64,000 nt of DNA from Paeniglutamicibacter terrestris (GCF_012271785.1 NZ_JAAWVT010000001.1:310001-374000); one strand, 5' to 3'. Shown: positions 25,386-34,424, counted from the stretch's first letter. The notes: generated by a model not told the origin, from the sequence alone. Numbers and translations: made by a program.

Positions 25386-26573
25386 TTGAATGATGATCTA
25401 ACTCCCGTGGTTGTTGGCGGGGCACGTACTCCCTTTGGAAAATTCCGCGGATCACTTTCTTCACTCTCAGCCGTCGAGTTGGGAGCCCATGCCATTTCGG
25501 CAGCCTTGGAGCGTAGCGGGGTTTCGGTCACGGATGTTAACCACGTCATCATGGGTCAGGTCATCCTGGCCGGATCCGGCCAAGGCCCTGCGCGCCAGGC
25601 TGCGTTGAAGGCCGGCATTGGTTGGGATGTCCCCACGGTGACAATCAACAAACTTTGCCTTTCCGGACTGACGGCGGTGATTGATGCCGCCAGGATGATC
25701 CGCGCGGGAGAAGCCGACTTCATCGTTGCAGCGGGCCAAGAATCAATGACAAACGCTCCACACCTGGTGCGTGGAATGCGGTCCGGGATGATGACGGGCG
25801 ACAAGATGATGGAGGATTCGCTCAACCATGACGGCCTGGCCGACCCATTCACCGGTGAGTTGATGGGTTCGGCTACAGAGACGGGCAACGCCAAACTCGG
25901 AATCAAGCGCTCGGATCAAGATGCCTTGGCGGCTAGATCGCACCGGCGAGCCGATGCTGCCCGGTCGATTTTCGAGGCCCAGATCGCACCAATCACGATT
26001 GCCCAGCGCCGAGGTGCCGACGTGGTGGTGTCTGTTGATGAAGGCGTGCGCCCCGAAACCACCGAAGAGCAGCTTTCGTCCCTGCGTCCCGCGTTTTCTA
26101 GGGATCCGGATGCCACGATCACCGCTGGTTCATCCTCGCAACTTTCGGATGGCGCGGCCGCCGTGATCATCGCATCCAAGGGCGCTGCCCGCCGAGCCGG
26201 ACTGAGTTGGTTGTGCGAGATTGGGGCGCACGGGCAGACCGCTGGACCTGACGGACAACTCCATTCCCAGCCGAGCACCTCGATCCTCGCCGCGTTAGCA
26301 AAGGAAGAGCTGGCCATCCAAGATGTGGACCTCATCGAAATCAATGAAGCCTTCGCCTCGGTGGTTCTTCAGTCGGCTAAGGACTTGGGTGTGGAACCAG
26401 AGCGCATCAATCTCGAAGGCGGTGCCATTGCCCTAGGGCACCCCGTAGGTGCTTCGGGTGCGCGTCTGGTTCTTCATCAGGCAATGGAGTTGGCCAGGCG
26501 AGGTTCGGGCACTGGCGTGGTTTCGCTTTGCGGTGGCGGCGGCCAAGGTGACGCGCTCATCTTGCGCGCCTGA
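25386..26573 (+). CDS. Acetyl-CoA C-acetyltransferase (thiolase)
   Basis: 395 residues from a TTG start at 25386, chosen because GAAGGAA at 25373-25379 is ideally spaced and the resulting length is the family norm; the GTG at 25338 overlaps the opposing promoter. It begins LNDDLTPVVVGGARTPFGKF. The acyl-accepting Cys is Cys91 in INKLCLSG, with His in ALGHPVGASGAR and the second Cys in SLCGGGGQG. It condenses or cleaves acetoacetyl-CoA; either direction is possible, and biosynthetic-type enzymes have this length. The next element downstream is a small-RNA-like unit at 26638. Confidence 0.9.
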   Translation: MNDDLTPVVVGGARTPFGKFRGSLSSLSAVELGAHAISAALERSGVSVTDVNHVIMGQVILAGSGQGPARQAALKAGIGWDVPTVTINKLCLSGLTAVIDAARMIRAGEADFIVAAGQESMTNAPHLVRGMRSGMMTGDKMMEDSLNHDGLADPFTGELMGSATETGNAKLGIKRSDQDALAARSHRRADAARSIFEAQIAPITIAQRRGADVVVSVDEGVRPETTEEQLSSLRPAFSRDPDATITAGSSSQLSDGAAAVIIASKGAARRAGLSWLCEIGAHGQTAGPDGQLHSQPSTSILAALAKEELAIQDVDLIEINEAFASVVLQSAKDLGVEPERINLEGGAIALGHPVGASGARLVLHQAMELARRGSGTGVVSLCGGGGQGDALILRA

Positions 26574-26637
26574 TTTCACAAGGTACTAACTGTTCGTCTT
26601 CAGGCGACTCAAAGGTTCGCCGAATAAATTGATAGAT

Positions 26638-26716
26638 ACCTCATGAAGGTGCGAGTGATGAGAGCACCGGTCGGACTAAAGATTCCCCAGTCTTCCGACC
26701 GGTGCTCATCCTTTTA
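26638..26716 (+). ncRNA. Small-RNA-like unit 1 (paralogue of 27197-27284)
   Basis: A -10-like TAAATT (26625-26630) lies seven bases before ACCT, which pairs with AGGT to form a mini-hairpin. Then comes AAGGTGCGAGTGATGA (26646-26661), identical in unit 2. Finally a 14-bp perfect terminator stem (26662-26675 with 26694-26707) is followed by a short T run. It may be a free small RNA, a leader peptide/attenuator (AAGG then ATG 26658, stop TAA at the hairpin end), or only the thiolase terminator. Confidence 0.45.
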
Positions 26717-26974
26717 ATGCTCAGGGTTGGCACCAGCTAGTGAAAACGCCACGGGTTGAGACAAGTCGCTACCCGACACGATTGCTGAATCGTTCAGCCA
26801 GTTAACGGGCCGCTGCTCCGCCGCACGATTTCATAAGACAGCGACGGCTCTAGATTCGTTCGTGCAGGCGACACGATCGGCCCACTCGACAATAAACTCC
26901 CATGGGACCAGACTGAAGGTATCGGTTGTGCTGGCCAAGAGTCCGCACGTTCTACGGATTAAGGAGCACGCGTG

Positions 26975-27133
26975 ATGAGTGAACAACCAGTCGGCGACCA
27001 AGCAGAAGAAGCAGAAGAAGCAGAAGTACCCACCGAAAAGCCGGAGCATGTATCGAGCGAGCACGACGAGGCGCTGGTGGAGGAATGGGAAGACGAGTCT
27101 TTTCCTGCTTCGGATCCACCCTCGAATTACTGA
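26975..27133 (+). CDS. Very small acidic protein with SFPASDPP tail
   Basis: 52 residues from ATG 26975, with AAGGAG at 26961-26966 at good spacing. The N-terminal half is a run of Glu/Ala triplets (QAEEAEEAEVP) and the end reads WEDESFPASDPPSNY. The 'FPASDPP' tail resembles a motif seen in many short bacterial proteins of unknown role, which supports a real gene. It is strongly acidic, without a signal or membrane segment. It lies between the two small-RNA-like units; the 26717-26974 stretch before it has no other gene. The long antisense frame here is a by-product of the GAAGAAGCA repeats. Confidence 0.75.
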   Translation: MSEQPVGDQAEEAEEAEVPTEKPEHVSSEHDEALVEEWEDESFPASDPPSNY

Positions 27134-27196
27134 CTCAAAGCCGAATGACACCATTCGCCCAGCTTCCACACAGCTTCCCATTTTAGGCTAGTAATT

Positions 27197-27284
27197 ACCT
27201 TCTCAAGGTGCGAGTGATGATCAGAAGAACCGGTCGCGGCGGAGTTTCACCTCCTTTGCCGTCACGACCGGTTCTTCACTTTTA
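27197..27284 (+). ncRNA. Small-RNA-like unit 2 (paralogue of 26638-26716)
   Basis: TAGGCT (27184-27189) lies seven bases before ACCT, as in unit 1. Then follow the ACCT/AGGT mini-hairpin, the shared AAGGTGCGAGTGATGA (27205-27220), and a 13-bp terminator stem (27224-27236 with 27265-27277) with an inner GGAG/CTCC helix and a T run. Stem sequences differ from unit 1 except for a shared ACCGGTC, while the 5' part is conserved. The rest of the gap to 27456 shows no gene. Confidence 0.45.
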
Positions 27285-27456
27285 ACCTTTAGGACGTCCA
27301 CTCGGAACCGCGTCACATTGCTGCATATTTGACCGCGCCATCGCATGCCGAAACCCAACACCGTGGACGTGACGGGAATGTGGGGCAAGAATGGGATCCG
27401 CGGACGCAATGTCATCTGTCCGCTTTCCCCACGAAATCCAGGAGAACACCCACCCC

Positions 27457-28500
27457 ATGGCCGAAGAACTCCGGTACTCCCCCATCTCAGAAACCCACGC
27501 ACCGTATCTGGCTGCAGCTGACCGTTATGAATCCACTGGCTACCGCCGCGTGGGCACCTCGGGACTTATCCTTCCCCCGATTTCCTTGGGGCTTTGGTGG
27601 AATTTCGGTGACAACCGGCCCTTCGACACCCAGCGCGAAATCCTGCGCCACGCCTTTGATCACGGCATCACCCATTTCGATCTGGCCAATAATTATGGCC
27701 CTCCGTACGGCTCTGCGGAAGAGAACTTCGGCCGGATGATGCGCACCGATTTCAAGGCCTACCGCAATGAACTCATCATTTCCTCAAAAGCCGGCTGGGA
27801 CATGTGGCCGGGTCCCTACGGAAACCTGGGATCACGCAAATACATCTTGGCCTCCGCGGACGAGTCCCTAGCCCGCATGGGTCTTGACTACGTGGACATC
27901 TTCTACTCACACCGCCCTGATTTGGACACCCCCATTGAGGAGACCATCGGCGCACTTGATACCTTGGTGCGCAAAGGTAAAGCGCTCTACGTCGGAATTT
28001 CTTCCTACTCCCCCGAGCGCACGGCTCAGGCAGCAGCTGTGGCCAAGGAGTTGGGGACGCCACTGGTGATCCATCAGCCGTCGTACTCGATGCTGAACCG
28101 CTGGGTCGAGGACGGGCTTCTCAACACGCTGAGTGAACATGGCATGGGATCTATTGCCTTCACTCCATTGGCGCAGGGCTTGTTGACCAATAAGTACCTA
28201 GGCGATGATTCGGCCACTCCCGCAGGCGGTCGCAACTCCGTACAAGCGCACCTCACCGAGGAGAATTTCGCCAAGGCTCGAGCCTTGGCCGCAATTGCGG
28301 AATCCCGCGGTCAGTCGCTGGCCCAGCTGGCTATCGCCTGGCTTTTGCGTGACGGTGGAGTGAGCTCGGTGCTGATCGGAGCTTCCTCGACGGCTCAGTT
28401 GGACGAGAATCTTGGCGCGCTCACCAACACCTCGTTCACCTCCGAGGAGCTTGATTTGATCAACAAGATCACCATTCCCGAGGGCTCCAGCAACCTCTAG
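27457..28500 (+). CDS. Aldo/keto reductase, YghZ/L-glyceraldehyde-3-phosphate reductase type
   Basis: 347 residues from ATG 27457 with AGGAGA upstream; an in-frame ATG at 27391 is less likely. The catalytic tetrad is Asp75, Tyr80, Lys111 and His152 in FDLANNYG, ISSKAGWDMWPGPYG and DIFYSHR. The phrase YGPPYGSAEENFGRMM and the WPGPYG insert are diagnostic of the YghZ (Gpr) group, which reduces L-glyceraldehyde-3-phosphate and methylglyoxal with NADPH. It is a stand-alone gene ended by a perfect terminator. The role may be carbonyl detoxification. Confidence 0.92.
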   Translation: MAEELRYSPISETHAPYLAAADRYESTGYRRVGTSGLILPPISLGLWWNFGDNRPFDTQREILRHAFDHGITHFDLANNYGPPYGSAEENFGRMMRTDFKAYRNELIISSKAGWDMWPGPYGNLGSRKYILASADESLARMGLDYVDIFYSHRPDLDTPIEETIGALDTLVRKGKALYVGISSYSPERTAQAAAVAKELGTPLVIHQPSYSMLNRWVEDGLLNTLSEHGMGSIAFTPLAQGLLTNKYLGDDSATPAGGRNSVQAHLTEENFAKARALAAIAESRGQSLAQLAIAWLLRDGGVSSVLIGASSTAQLDENLGALTNTSFTSEELDLINKITIPEGSSNL

Positions 28501-28538
28501 CCTCAGCTGACCACCGGTTAGGCAGGCGCCAGATCGAC

Positions 28539-28586
28539 AGCCAGAAACCCTACGAACAATGATTCCGTAGGGTTTCTGGCTTTTTT
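28539..28586 (+). terminator. Rho-independent terminator
   Basis: Perfect 16-bp stem 28539-28554 with 28566-28581, then TTTTTT. Ends the YghZ-type gene. Confidence 0.92.
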
Positions 28587-28744
28587 CAACGAAAAACCAC
28601 AAAAAGTAATTCGCTTACGGCGGATATCGTTACGATCGACGCGTGATGGCCTTCACAAATTGCCACTTTCGCGACATGATGGATGGGTACGTGGCGCGCA
28701 AGATACAGCTTTGCCGCCTAACGACCACCAGAAGGAGCATGGCC

Positions 28745-30148
28745 GTGACTTCCACCGCCCAGACGCCGACCGCCCCCGGATACCGAGTCCTCAATCCAGC
28801 CACCGGAGCAATTCTCGAGGAATTCGCCACGGCCACCGACACCGATATTCAGGAAGCTCTCGCCGCCGCCGAAAACGGTTATCAGGCGTGGAAGAACGTC
28901 GACATCAACGAACGTGCCAAGATCGTGGCACGCGTCGGTGAGCTATTCGCCGAACGAGCCGACGAATTGGCAGCAATCGCCACCGCGGAAATGGGTAAGC
29001 CGCTCTCCGAGTCCAAGGGTGAAGCAGAATTCTGCAAAGACATCTTCGAGTATTTCGCGACCGAGGGCCCGGGCCTAGCGGCAAACCAGGAAGTTAAGAC
29101 CTTCGGCGGTGGCAAGGCCATCATTGAGCGTCTGCCCGTCGGACCATTGTTGGGCATCATGCCGTGGAACTACCCCTTCTACCAGGTCGCCCGTTTCGCG
29201 GCTCCCAACTTGATGCTGGGTAACACGATTGTGCTCAAGCATGCCGAGACTTGCCCGCGATCTGCTTTGGCCATCCAGGCAATCATGGATGATGCGGGTG
29301 TACCGGCGGGCGTGTACAACAATGTTTTCGCATCCCATGATCAGATCGCCACGATCATTGCCGACCCCCGCATCCAGGGTGTCTCGCTGACCGGGTCCGA
29401 GCGCGCCGGTGCCATTATCGGCGAGCAGGCCGGCCGAAACCTGAAAAAGGCAGTTCTGGAATTGGGCGGATCTGACCCGTACGTAATTCTCGACTCTGCC
29501 GATATCAAGGCGGATGCGGCGACCGCATGGGCGACGCGCATGGAGAACACCGGCCAGGCCTGCAACTCCAATAAGCGCATGATTGTCATGGAGGACATCT
29601 TTGATGACTTCGTCTCCGAGCTGACCGCGCTGGCTACCGATTTGGTTCCGGGAGATCCGGCCGAAGAAGTGGCTGGCACGTTCGCCCCGCTGTCCTCCCG
29701 CGCGGCGGCCGAGTCACTCGCTGCCCAGGTGAAGGACGCCGTAGACAAGGGCGCAACCCTGCACGCCGGTGGCACCCTGCATGAGGGCCCGGGCGCCTAC
29801 CTCGAGCCGACCGTACTCACCGGGATCACCAAGGACATGCGTGCCTACTACGAAGAGCTCTTCGGCCCGGTAGCAGTTGTTTACAAGGTGACCTCGGATG
29901 AGGAAGCACTCGATTTGGCCAACGACACCCAGTACGGACTCGGTGGCGCTGTGTTCTCCACGGATCCAGCCCGCGCAGCCAAGGTCGCCGCCGGTCTGGA
30001 ATCGGGTATGGCAAACGTCAACGCACCATCAGCAGAGGGTGCAGAGATGCCGTTTGGCGGCGTGAAGCGTTCAGGCTTCGGCCGCGAGCTTGGTCCGCTA
30101 GGCATGGATGAGTTTGTGAACAAGCGACTGTTCTACGTGGCTGGCTAA
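28745..30148 (+). CDS. NAD(P)-dependent aldehyde dehydrogenase (succinate-semialdehyde type)
   Basis: 467 residues from GTG 28745. GAAGGAG at 28731-28737 is seven bases from this GTG but only one from the ATG at 28739, so the GTG fits better. Cofactor site IMPWNYPFYQV, motif LTGSERAGAIIG, catalytic Glu in LELGGSDPY, and catalytic Cys in NTGQACNSNKR. These match succinate-semialdehyde dehydrogenases of the short GabD2 kind. It would oxidise an aldehyde such as succinic semialdehyde to the acid. No GABA transaminase is nearby, so the substrate is inferred from family only. Confidence 0.9.
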   Translation: MTSTAQTPTAPGYRVLNPATGAILEEFATATDTDIQEALAAAENGYQAWKNVDINERAKIVARVGELFAERADELAAIATAEMGKPLSESKGEAEFCKDIFEYFATEGPGLAANQEVKTFGGGKAIIERLPVGPLLGIMPWNYPFYQVARFAAPNLMLGNTIVLKHAETCPRSALAIQAIMDDAGVPAGVYNNVFASHDQIATIIADPRIQGVSLTGSERAGAIIGEQAGRNLKKAVLELGGSDPYVILDSADIKADAATAWATRMENTGQACNSNKRMIVMEDIFDDFVSELTALATDLVPGDPAEEVAGTFAPLSSRAAAESLAAQVKDAVDKGATLHAGGTLHEGPGAYLEPTVLTGITKDMRAYYEELFGPVAVVYKVTSDEEALDLANDTQYGLGGAVFSTDPARAAKVAAGLESGMANVNAPSAEGAEMPFGGVKRSGFGRELGPLGMDEFVNKRLFYVAG

Positions 30149-30164
30149 TTCGAACAGCTAAGAC

Positions 30165-30214
30165 GAAGTGGCTGCGGTTTTCATCCCCTAGGGGATGAAA
30201 ACCGCAGCCACTTC
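30165..30214. terminator. 50-bp perfect palindrome, bidirectional terminator
   Basis: Each arm is 25 bases with no mismatch, centred on CCCCTAGGGG. It lies between the convergent aldehyde dehydrogenase and VanY genes. There is no T run after it. Confidence 0.7.
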
Positions 30215-30320
30215 TGTTATTGGGAGAACTTGGAGCGAGTCGGCACGGGTAGACCCCTACAACCCTGCCTCGGCGATATCACCACTCGTCGTATCGACCG
30301 CAGCCCTCCTTGCGTTTCTG

Positions 30321-31628
30321 CTACCGTCCTACATAGTCAAAATGCCATGCCTCAGCATAGGGTGATTCCTCTTCAAGGATCTTGCGGTGCACCCAGTTGT
30401 AATTCTTGGAATTCGCCTTCAGCCACTTGAAGTATTTGCCCCGGAATGAATAGTCATAGGTTTCTGGCATATCAATGGCAGTACCCCAACCATGGTTTGA
30501 TGTCCCGGGGCGCGCGGCGACATATGGGCCTAGCTTTATCCAGTAGGCATCCTGAGTTGCCCGAGTTCGGTAGGCCAGGTCAATATCAATATTCTTGCCA
30601 AACTTCTTTTTGAAGGCCGCGTTAAGCCGATTCAGGTCTTTGAGCGCCGGTGACGCGATCAGTGTTTTTTCAGGATCCCACGCAATTGCAGCGAGCATCT
30701 TTTCCGGAACCTTCCCGTTCGTTTGGGCCAGTACCTGCTTTGCCGTGTATTTGCTTGGCTTCGTAGTTGCCGTCGATTTGCGGGACATCTGACTTGTTTT
30801 CATCCACCCAGTCATGCCCTGAGTATGAACAAAGATCCAACCGCTAACGGAGCCCGCAGTCTTTTCCAGCTTCAAGTCTCGATAAACCACCGAATTACGT
30901 GGGATATCGCCAATGAGGATTTTCCCGTTGACACTCTCGCGGAGGTCACCTCCAGAAACTCTGGTCCAGTATATATCGGTCAGACCTGCGCGGTTTGAGG
31001 TGTATTTTTGATCAATATAAATCTCGCGGCCTGGTTTCTGGGCAACGGTTGAAAGATATTTGCTTTGGACCCAACCAGTTTTGCCACGCCGAATGATTTG
31101 GGCAAAACCACCGGAAATTCTTTTGACAGTGAAGATCCCAGCCTTTGGGACTGTGGTCAGCACCTTAGACACTGTGTTCGCATTTTGTCGCAACTTTAGC
31201 TCGGCAGTAGTCTTGCCAAGTTCACCGGCCCTTATGGCTTTGGCGACAGTGCGCAAGTAGTCGTTAGAGGCCCACCCCGTCTTGCCTCCGTACCTCACTT
31301 GGCTCCAACCAGCATGGGTTGCGCTGACACTTAGCTCGGTGCCTTTGGGCATCACTGCGAGCTTTTTGCTCGAGGACGAAGGGGACGAGCGTAGATTCAG
31401 GTTCGTGGTGGTTTCTACCGTTCGAACTGTTGTTGCCGCCACCGTTAAACCTGACTGCAGCGTTGTTTCCTTCAACGAGGAAATCAACTCAGCGGCGTTA
31501 ACGCTGCTGGAAGGAATCTGCTGCGCCTGAACAGGGTCTAAGGGCGCGAGTGCAACTATCGGTGCCACCAATAGAACCACCGCTACCCGCTTGAACCCGA
31601 GTTGCGGACGTGAACTTGACCAGATCAT
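30321..31628 (-). CDS. Secreted SH3 / D-alanyl-D-alanine carboxypeptidase (VanY family)
   Basis: 435 residues. A signal peptide (FKRVAVVLLVAPIVALAPLDPVQA) leads to two clear SH3b cell-wall modules (TTNLNLRSSPSSSSKKLAVM..., TAELKLRQNANTVSKVLTTV...) and a third weaker one, then a VanY-type peptidase domain. The zinc site is visible: SNHGWGTAIDMP supplies His and Asp, and EAWHFDYV supplies the catalytic Glu region and second His. It should trim peptidoglycan stem peptides at the wall, with the SH3 modules providing attachment. GC is lower than the surroundings. It diverges from the AI-2E transporter gene. Confidence 0.9.
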   Translation of the reverse strand: MIWSSSRPQLGFKRVAVVLLVAPIVALAPLDPVQAQQIPSSSVNAAELISSLKETTLQSGLTVAATTVRTVETTTNLNLRSSPSSSSKKLAVMPKGTELSVSATHAGWSQVRYGGKTGWASNDYLRTVAKAIRAGELGKTTAELKLRQNANTVSKVLTTVPKAGIFTVKRISGGFAQIIRRGKTGWVQSKYLSTVAQKPGREIYIDQKYTSNRAGLTDIYWTRVSGGDLRESVNGKILIGDIPRNSVVYRDLKLEKTAGSVSGWIFVHTQGMTGWMKTSQMSRKSTATTKPSKYTAKQVLAQTNGKVPEKMLAAIAWDPEKTLIASPALKDLNRLNAAFKKKFGKNIDIDLAYRTRATQDAYWIKLGPYVAARPGTSNHGWGTAIDMPETYDYSFRGKYFKWLKANSKNYNWVHRKILEEESPYAEAWHFDYVGR

Positions 31629-31792
31629 TTACGTTCCCCACAAGTACTATTTAGATTCATCCTGCGACTGCACATGCGCTGCCCACTAGGATGTTATTAG
31701 CCTAACCTTTTTGCAAAGTAGTAGTGTTCGGCATCCACTCCGTCATCACAGTGCATAGAGTGGAGCTGTTGCCAATTTCAAGGAGTCAATTG

Positions 31793-33067
31793 ATGTCACC
31801 GAAGCTACGCCTGAAGAGGAAGGCGCGGCCGGATTCGGCCATGCCTTCCGAAGGTGCTGCCACCCTACCCGTCGCCGCCACACCGAGGCACACTGTCTCA
31901 GGGATGTGGATCGACCCACTTGGCCGCGTTGCCACACGTTCGGTCCAGTTACTTGTGGTTATCGTCTTGGCATCTGCGGTTGTATTTTCCTTACTAAAGC
32001 TCAGCCTCATTGCGCTGCCCATTCTGCTGGCATTGATCCTCTCCTGCGCTCTCTGGCCATTGGTACGGCTGCTGCGCAAGTTCATGTCTGCGATGTTGGC
32101 AGCATGGGTGGTCTTCCTCGGCACTCTGTTGGTTCTCGGCGGCATTGGCACTGCGCTGGTCTATTCAGTGGTGGCAGAATGGCCAACCCTTGTTGATAAG
32201 GGAGTAGAAGGATTCGGCAAGCTCCAGGGCATGCTGGATCAGCTGCCTCTCACCATCTCCAGCGATCAGGTTGACCAGGCAGTCACTCAAATCACGAGCT
32301 TCCTCACAAGCTCGCAATTTGGTGCTGGCGCGCTCAACGGGTTGTCTGCGGCCGGAAACTTCTTCACCGGTTTGGTGCTATTGCTGGTCATCTTGTTCTT
32401 CTTCCTCAAGGACGGCGACAAGATTTGGCAGTTCTTCCTCTCGTGGATGCCGGATCACCAAATGCATCGCTGGCTCTCCACCGGTGAACGCACGGTAGAG
32501 ACACTCGGTGGATACATGCGCGGAACAGCGACTGTGGCGGCAGTTGACGCCATCGGCATTACTGCGGCCCTGCTGATCCTCCGCGTTCCCCTGGCCATCC
32601 CTTTGGGTGTTGTGGTGTTCATGAGCTCCTTCATTCCGTTGGTCGGAGCTACCTTCGCCGGAATTCTGGCCACGTTGATCGCTTTGGTCACCAACGGACC
32701 GCTGGTGGCCCTGATCGTCCTCGGTGCCGTGATCGTGGTAAACCAGTTGGAAGGCAACTTCCTGCAGCCAGTCGTCATGGCCCACGCATTGAACCTTCAC
32801 GCCCTGGTGATCTTGTTGTCGCTGGCCGCAGGTACGGTTCTCGGCGGGCTGGTGGGCGCCATCTTGGCCGTGCCGTTGGTGGCTGTTGCCTGGTCCATCA
32901 CCAAGATCTGGTCCGATCGTGATGAGCGAACCGAAACACCGGGTTCGAGCCCTTCTGGTGAAGGAAAAACTCCGGAAGAAATTCCGACTCCGGCTTCGGT
33001 AGTTCTTGAGGCCAAAACAGACCATGAATCAGCAAACGTTGGCGAGCAGCGCGAGGCTACCGCGTAG
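31793..33067 (+). CDS. AI-2E family transporter
   Basis: 424 residues from ATG 31793 with AAGGAG at good spacing. It has a cytoplasmic basic N-terminus, eight hydrophobic segments, the family motif LVLLLVILFFFLKDGDKIW, and the conserved FIPLVGATFAGILATLIAL plus NQLEGNFLQPVVMAHALNLHALVIL near the end. The tail after residue 380 is polar and Glu-rich. Family members include TqsA and Na+/H+ antiporters; the name does not prove autoinducer export. Stand-alone gene, well terminated. Confidence 0.9.
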   Translation: MSPKLRLKRKARPDSAMPSEGAATLPVAATPRHTVSGMWIDPLGRVATRSVQLLVVIVLASAVVFSLLKLSLIALPILLALILSCALWPLVRLLRKFMSAMLAAWVVFLGTLLVLGGIGTALVYSVVAEWPTLVDKGVEGFGKLQGMLDQLPLTISSDQVDQAVTQITSFLTSSQFGAGALNGLSAAGNFFTGLVLLLVILFFFLKDGDKIWQFFLSWMPDHQMHRWLSTGERTVETLGGYMRGTATVAAVDAIGITAALLILRVPLAIPLGVVVFMSSFIPLVGATFAGILATLIALVTNGPLVALIVLGAVIVVNQLEGNFLQPVVMAHALNLHALVILLSLAAGTVLGGLVGAILAVPLVAVAWSITKIWSDRDERTETPGSSPSGEGKTPEEIPTPASVVLEAKTDHESANVGEQREATA

Positions 33068-33118
33068 AGCTTAACCAACCACGTTGGAGTAGCTCGGAAC
33101 TAGAATTCTCCGAACGCC

Positions 33119-33166
33119 AAAGAGGCGGTGATCAAAACGCATTGCGTTTTGATCACCGCCTCTTTC
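33119..33166. terminator. Perfect long hairpin terminator
   Basis: A 20-bp stem (33121-33140 with 33144-33163), extended by two A-T pairs, with loop ATT. Between convergent genes. Confidence 0.9.
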
Positions 33167-33224
33167 GGCTATTACCGAATACCTAAGACCCAATCTCGGT
33201 TGCGGAGCGGGCCCAACAATTCGC

Positions 33225-34163
33225 TTAGCCCAGATGAGTGCTGTGAACCCAGCCTTCAAGGCGACCGGCACGTACCTTAGTCCATTGCCCACGGCTGGCA
33301 ATGACTTCAAGTTGCTCACCAGCAGGCAACTGAGCCAGGGCTCGATAGTTGGCCGAGGCACCACGGTACAGCGTGGTTTCGGCGACCGTAACCGGGGTCT
33401 TGGAAACCACATAACGCAATTGCAACTGGCTTGCGGGAACCCACCCAGTTTCTTGGTCCAACATGATTCTGCGCCACGGACCGAGCTTCCCATTAACCCT
33501 CACAAGGGTTCCTGGCTGGAGGATGCGCAATACGGCGAACCTGTCCCCCGCGTCCTTACGAACATTCAGGCGCACGGTGGTGGTGAATTCCGTCGGTGAC
33601 ATCGGTTCGATCCCGGTGGCGGGGCGACGTACGTTGATTCGCGCTAGGTAGGCGCTCGGAACCCAACCGACATCTTTTCCGGTCGAGACCTTGGCCCACG
33701 TTCCCAATTCGTCGATCTGGCGCACTTGGATGTTGGCTGCCAAGACACGCAGCACCGGGTAATTGGTACCGGATCCCTTACGGAGATTTAGATCCGCGGT
33801 ACTGCGGTGGGTCGGAATGAAGTCCTCGTCCGGGATCTCGGGAGCACTTGCCGCGCTGGGACCGGCTGCGATGCTGCCGGTCACCGGTCGTACGGGGATC
33901 TGAGGCTTGGAGCGCTGGACTTCAAGGCGTTCAAGGCACTGGCTGGGGAGCCATCCAAAGGTCTGGCCGTGTTGCACGCTAGCCCATAGCCCATTGGTGC
34001 GCAGCAGGTACACCGCGGTGTTTTCAGCGATGAGGTACTGGGTGGCATAGTGCCGGCCAGCACCCTTGCGTAACTTGAGCTCGGCGGTGGTCCGGTGCGT
34101 CGGTCCTGGCGTCTCTACCGGCGCGGGAACCTGCGAGATGCGAGCTGAATCAAATTTCTTCAT
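33225..34163 (-). CDS. Four-SH3-domain protein
   Basis: 312 residues if it begins at ATG 34163; the frame is open to GTG 34307 (360 residues). Four bacterial SH3 repeats are easily seen, each with an 'LxLRxGxGxxY' entry and a 'GWxPSxxLxx' exit: TAELKLRKGAGRHYATQ, TADLNLRKGSGTNYPVL, TVRLNVRKDAGDRFAVL, and a divergent AETTLYRGASANYRAL. SH3b modules usually bind cell wall, yet neither start gives a signal peptide. The protein may be exported by another route, or the true start may be disrupted. A neighbour of the VanY protein, with similar repeats. Confidence 0.75.
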   Translation of the reverse strand: MKKFDSARISQVPAPVETPGPTHRTTAELKLRKGAGRHYATQYLIAENTAVYLLRTNGLWASVQHGQTFGWLPSQCLERLEVQRSKPQIPVRPVTGSIAAGPSAASAPEIPDEDFIPTHRSTADLNLRKGSGTNYPVLRVLAANIQVRQIDELGTWAKVSTGKDVGWVPSAYLARINVRRPATGIEPMSPTEFTTTVRLNVRKDAGDRFAVLRILQPGTLVRVNGKLGPWRRIMLDQETGWVPASQLQLRYVVSKTPVTVAETTLYRGASANYRALAQLPAGEQLEVIASRGQWTKVRAGRLEGWVHSTHLG

Positions 34164-34385
34164 GCTGAGACCACTGCTGTAGCCGTGCCCACTTCGGGGT
34201 TCCGTAAAGTCAGGCGTGCACGGACTGGGGACACGTGGAATTGACCTCACTGAAAGAGTAATGGACCGGAGCATGGCTAAGTGGCTGGAACGAATTCGCA
34301 GGTCCACCGACTGTCCAGGCGCCGTGAAATACGTGGTCCGGACCCCGGCATCAAAAGATGCCTTTCCCCTATGTTAATGCACACA

Positions 34386-34424
34386 TGACCAAGGCCCCCA
34401 GTTGCATACCGAGGGCCTTGGTCA
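34386..34424 (-). terminator. Hairpin terminator of the ferritin gene
   Basis: TGACCAAGGCCC 34386-34397 pairs with GGGCCTTGGTCA 34413-34424, about 58 bases beyond the ferritin stop on the - strand. Confidence 0.7.

Noticed and set aside
26831-27181. 116-codon - strand frame rich in Phe/Cys
   Set aside because: It is antisense to the small acidic gene; the FFCFFC runs come from the GAAGAAGCA repeats of that gene.
31692-31710. IdeR-like sequence TAGCCTAACCT between the VanY and AI-2E genes
   Set aside because: Only about 13 of 19 positions match the box; one arm is absent, and neither gene suggests iron control.
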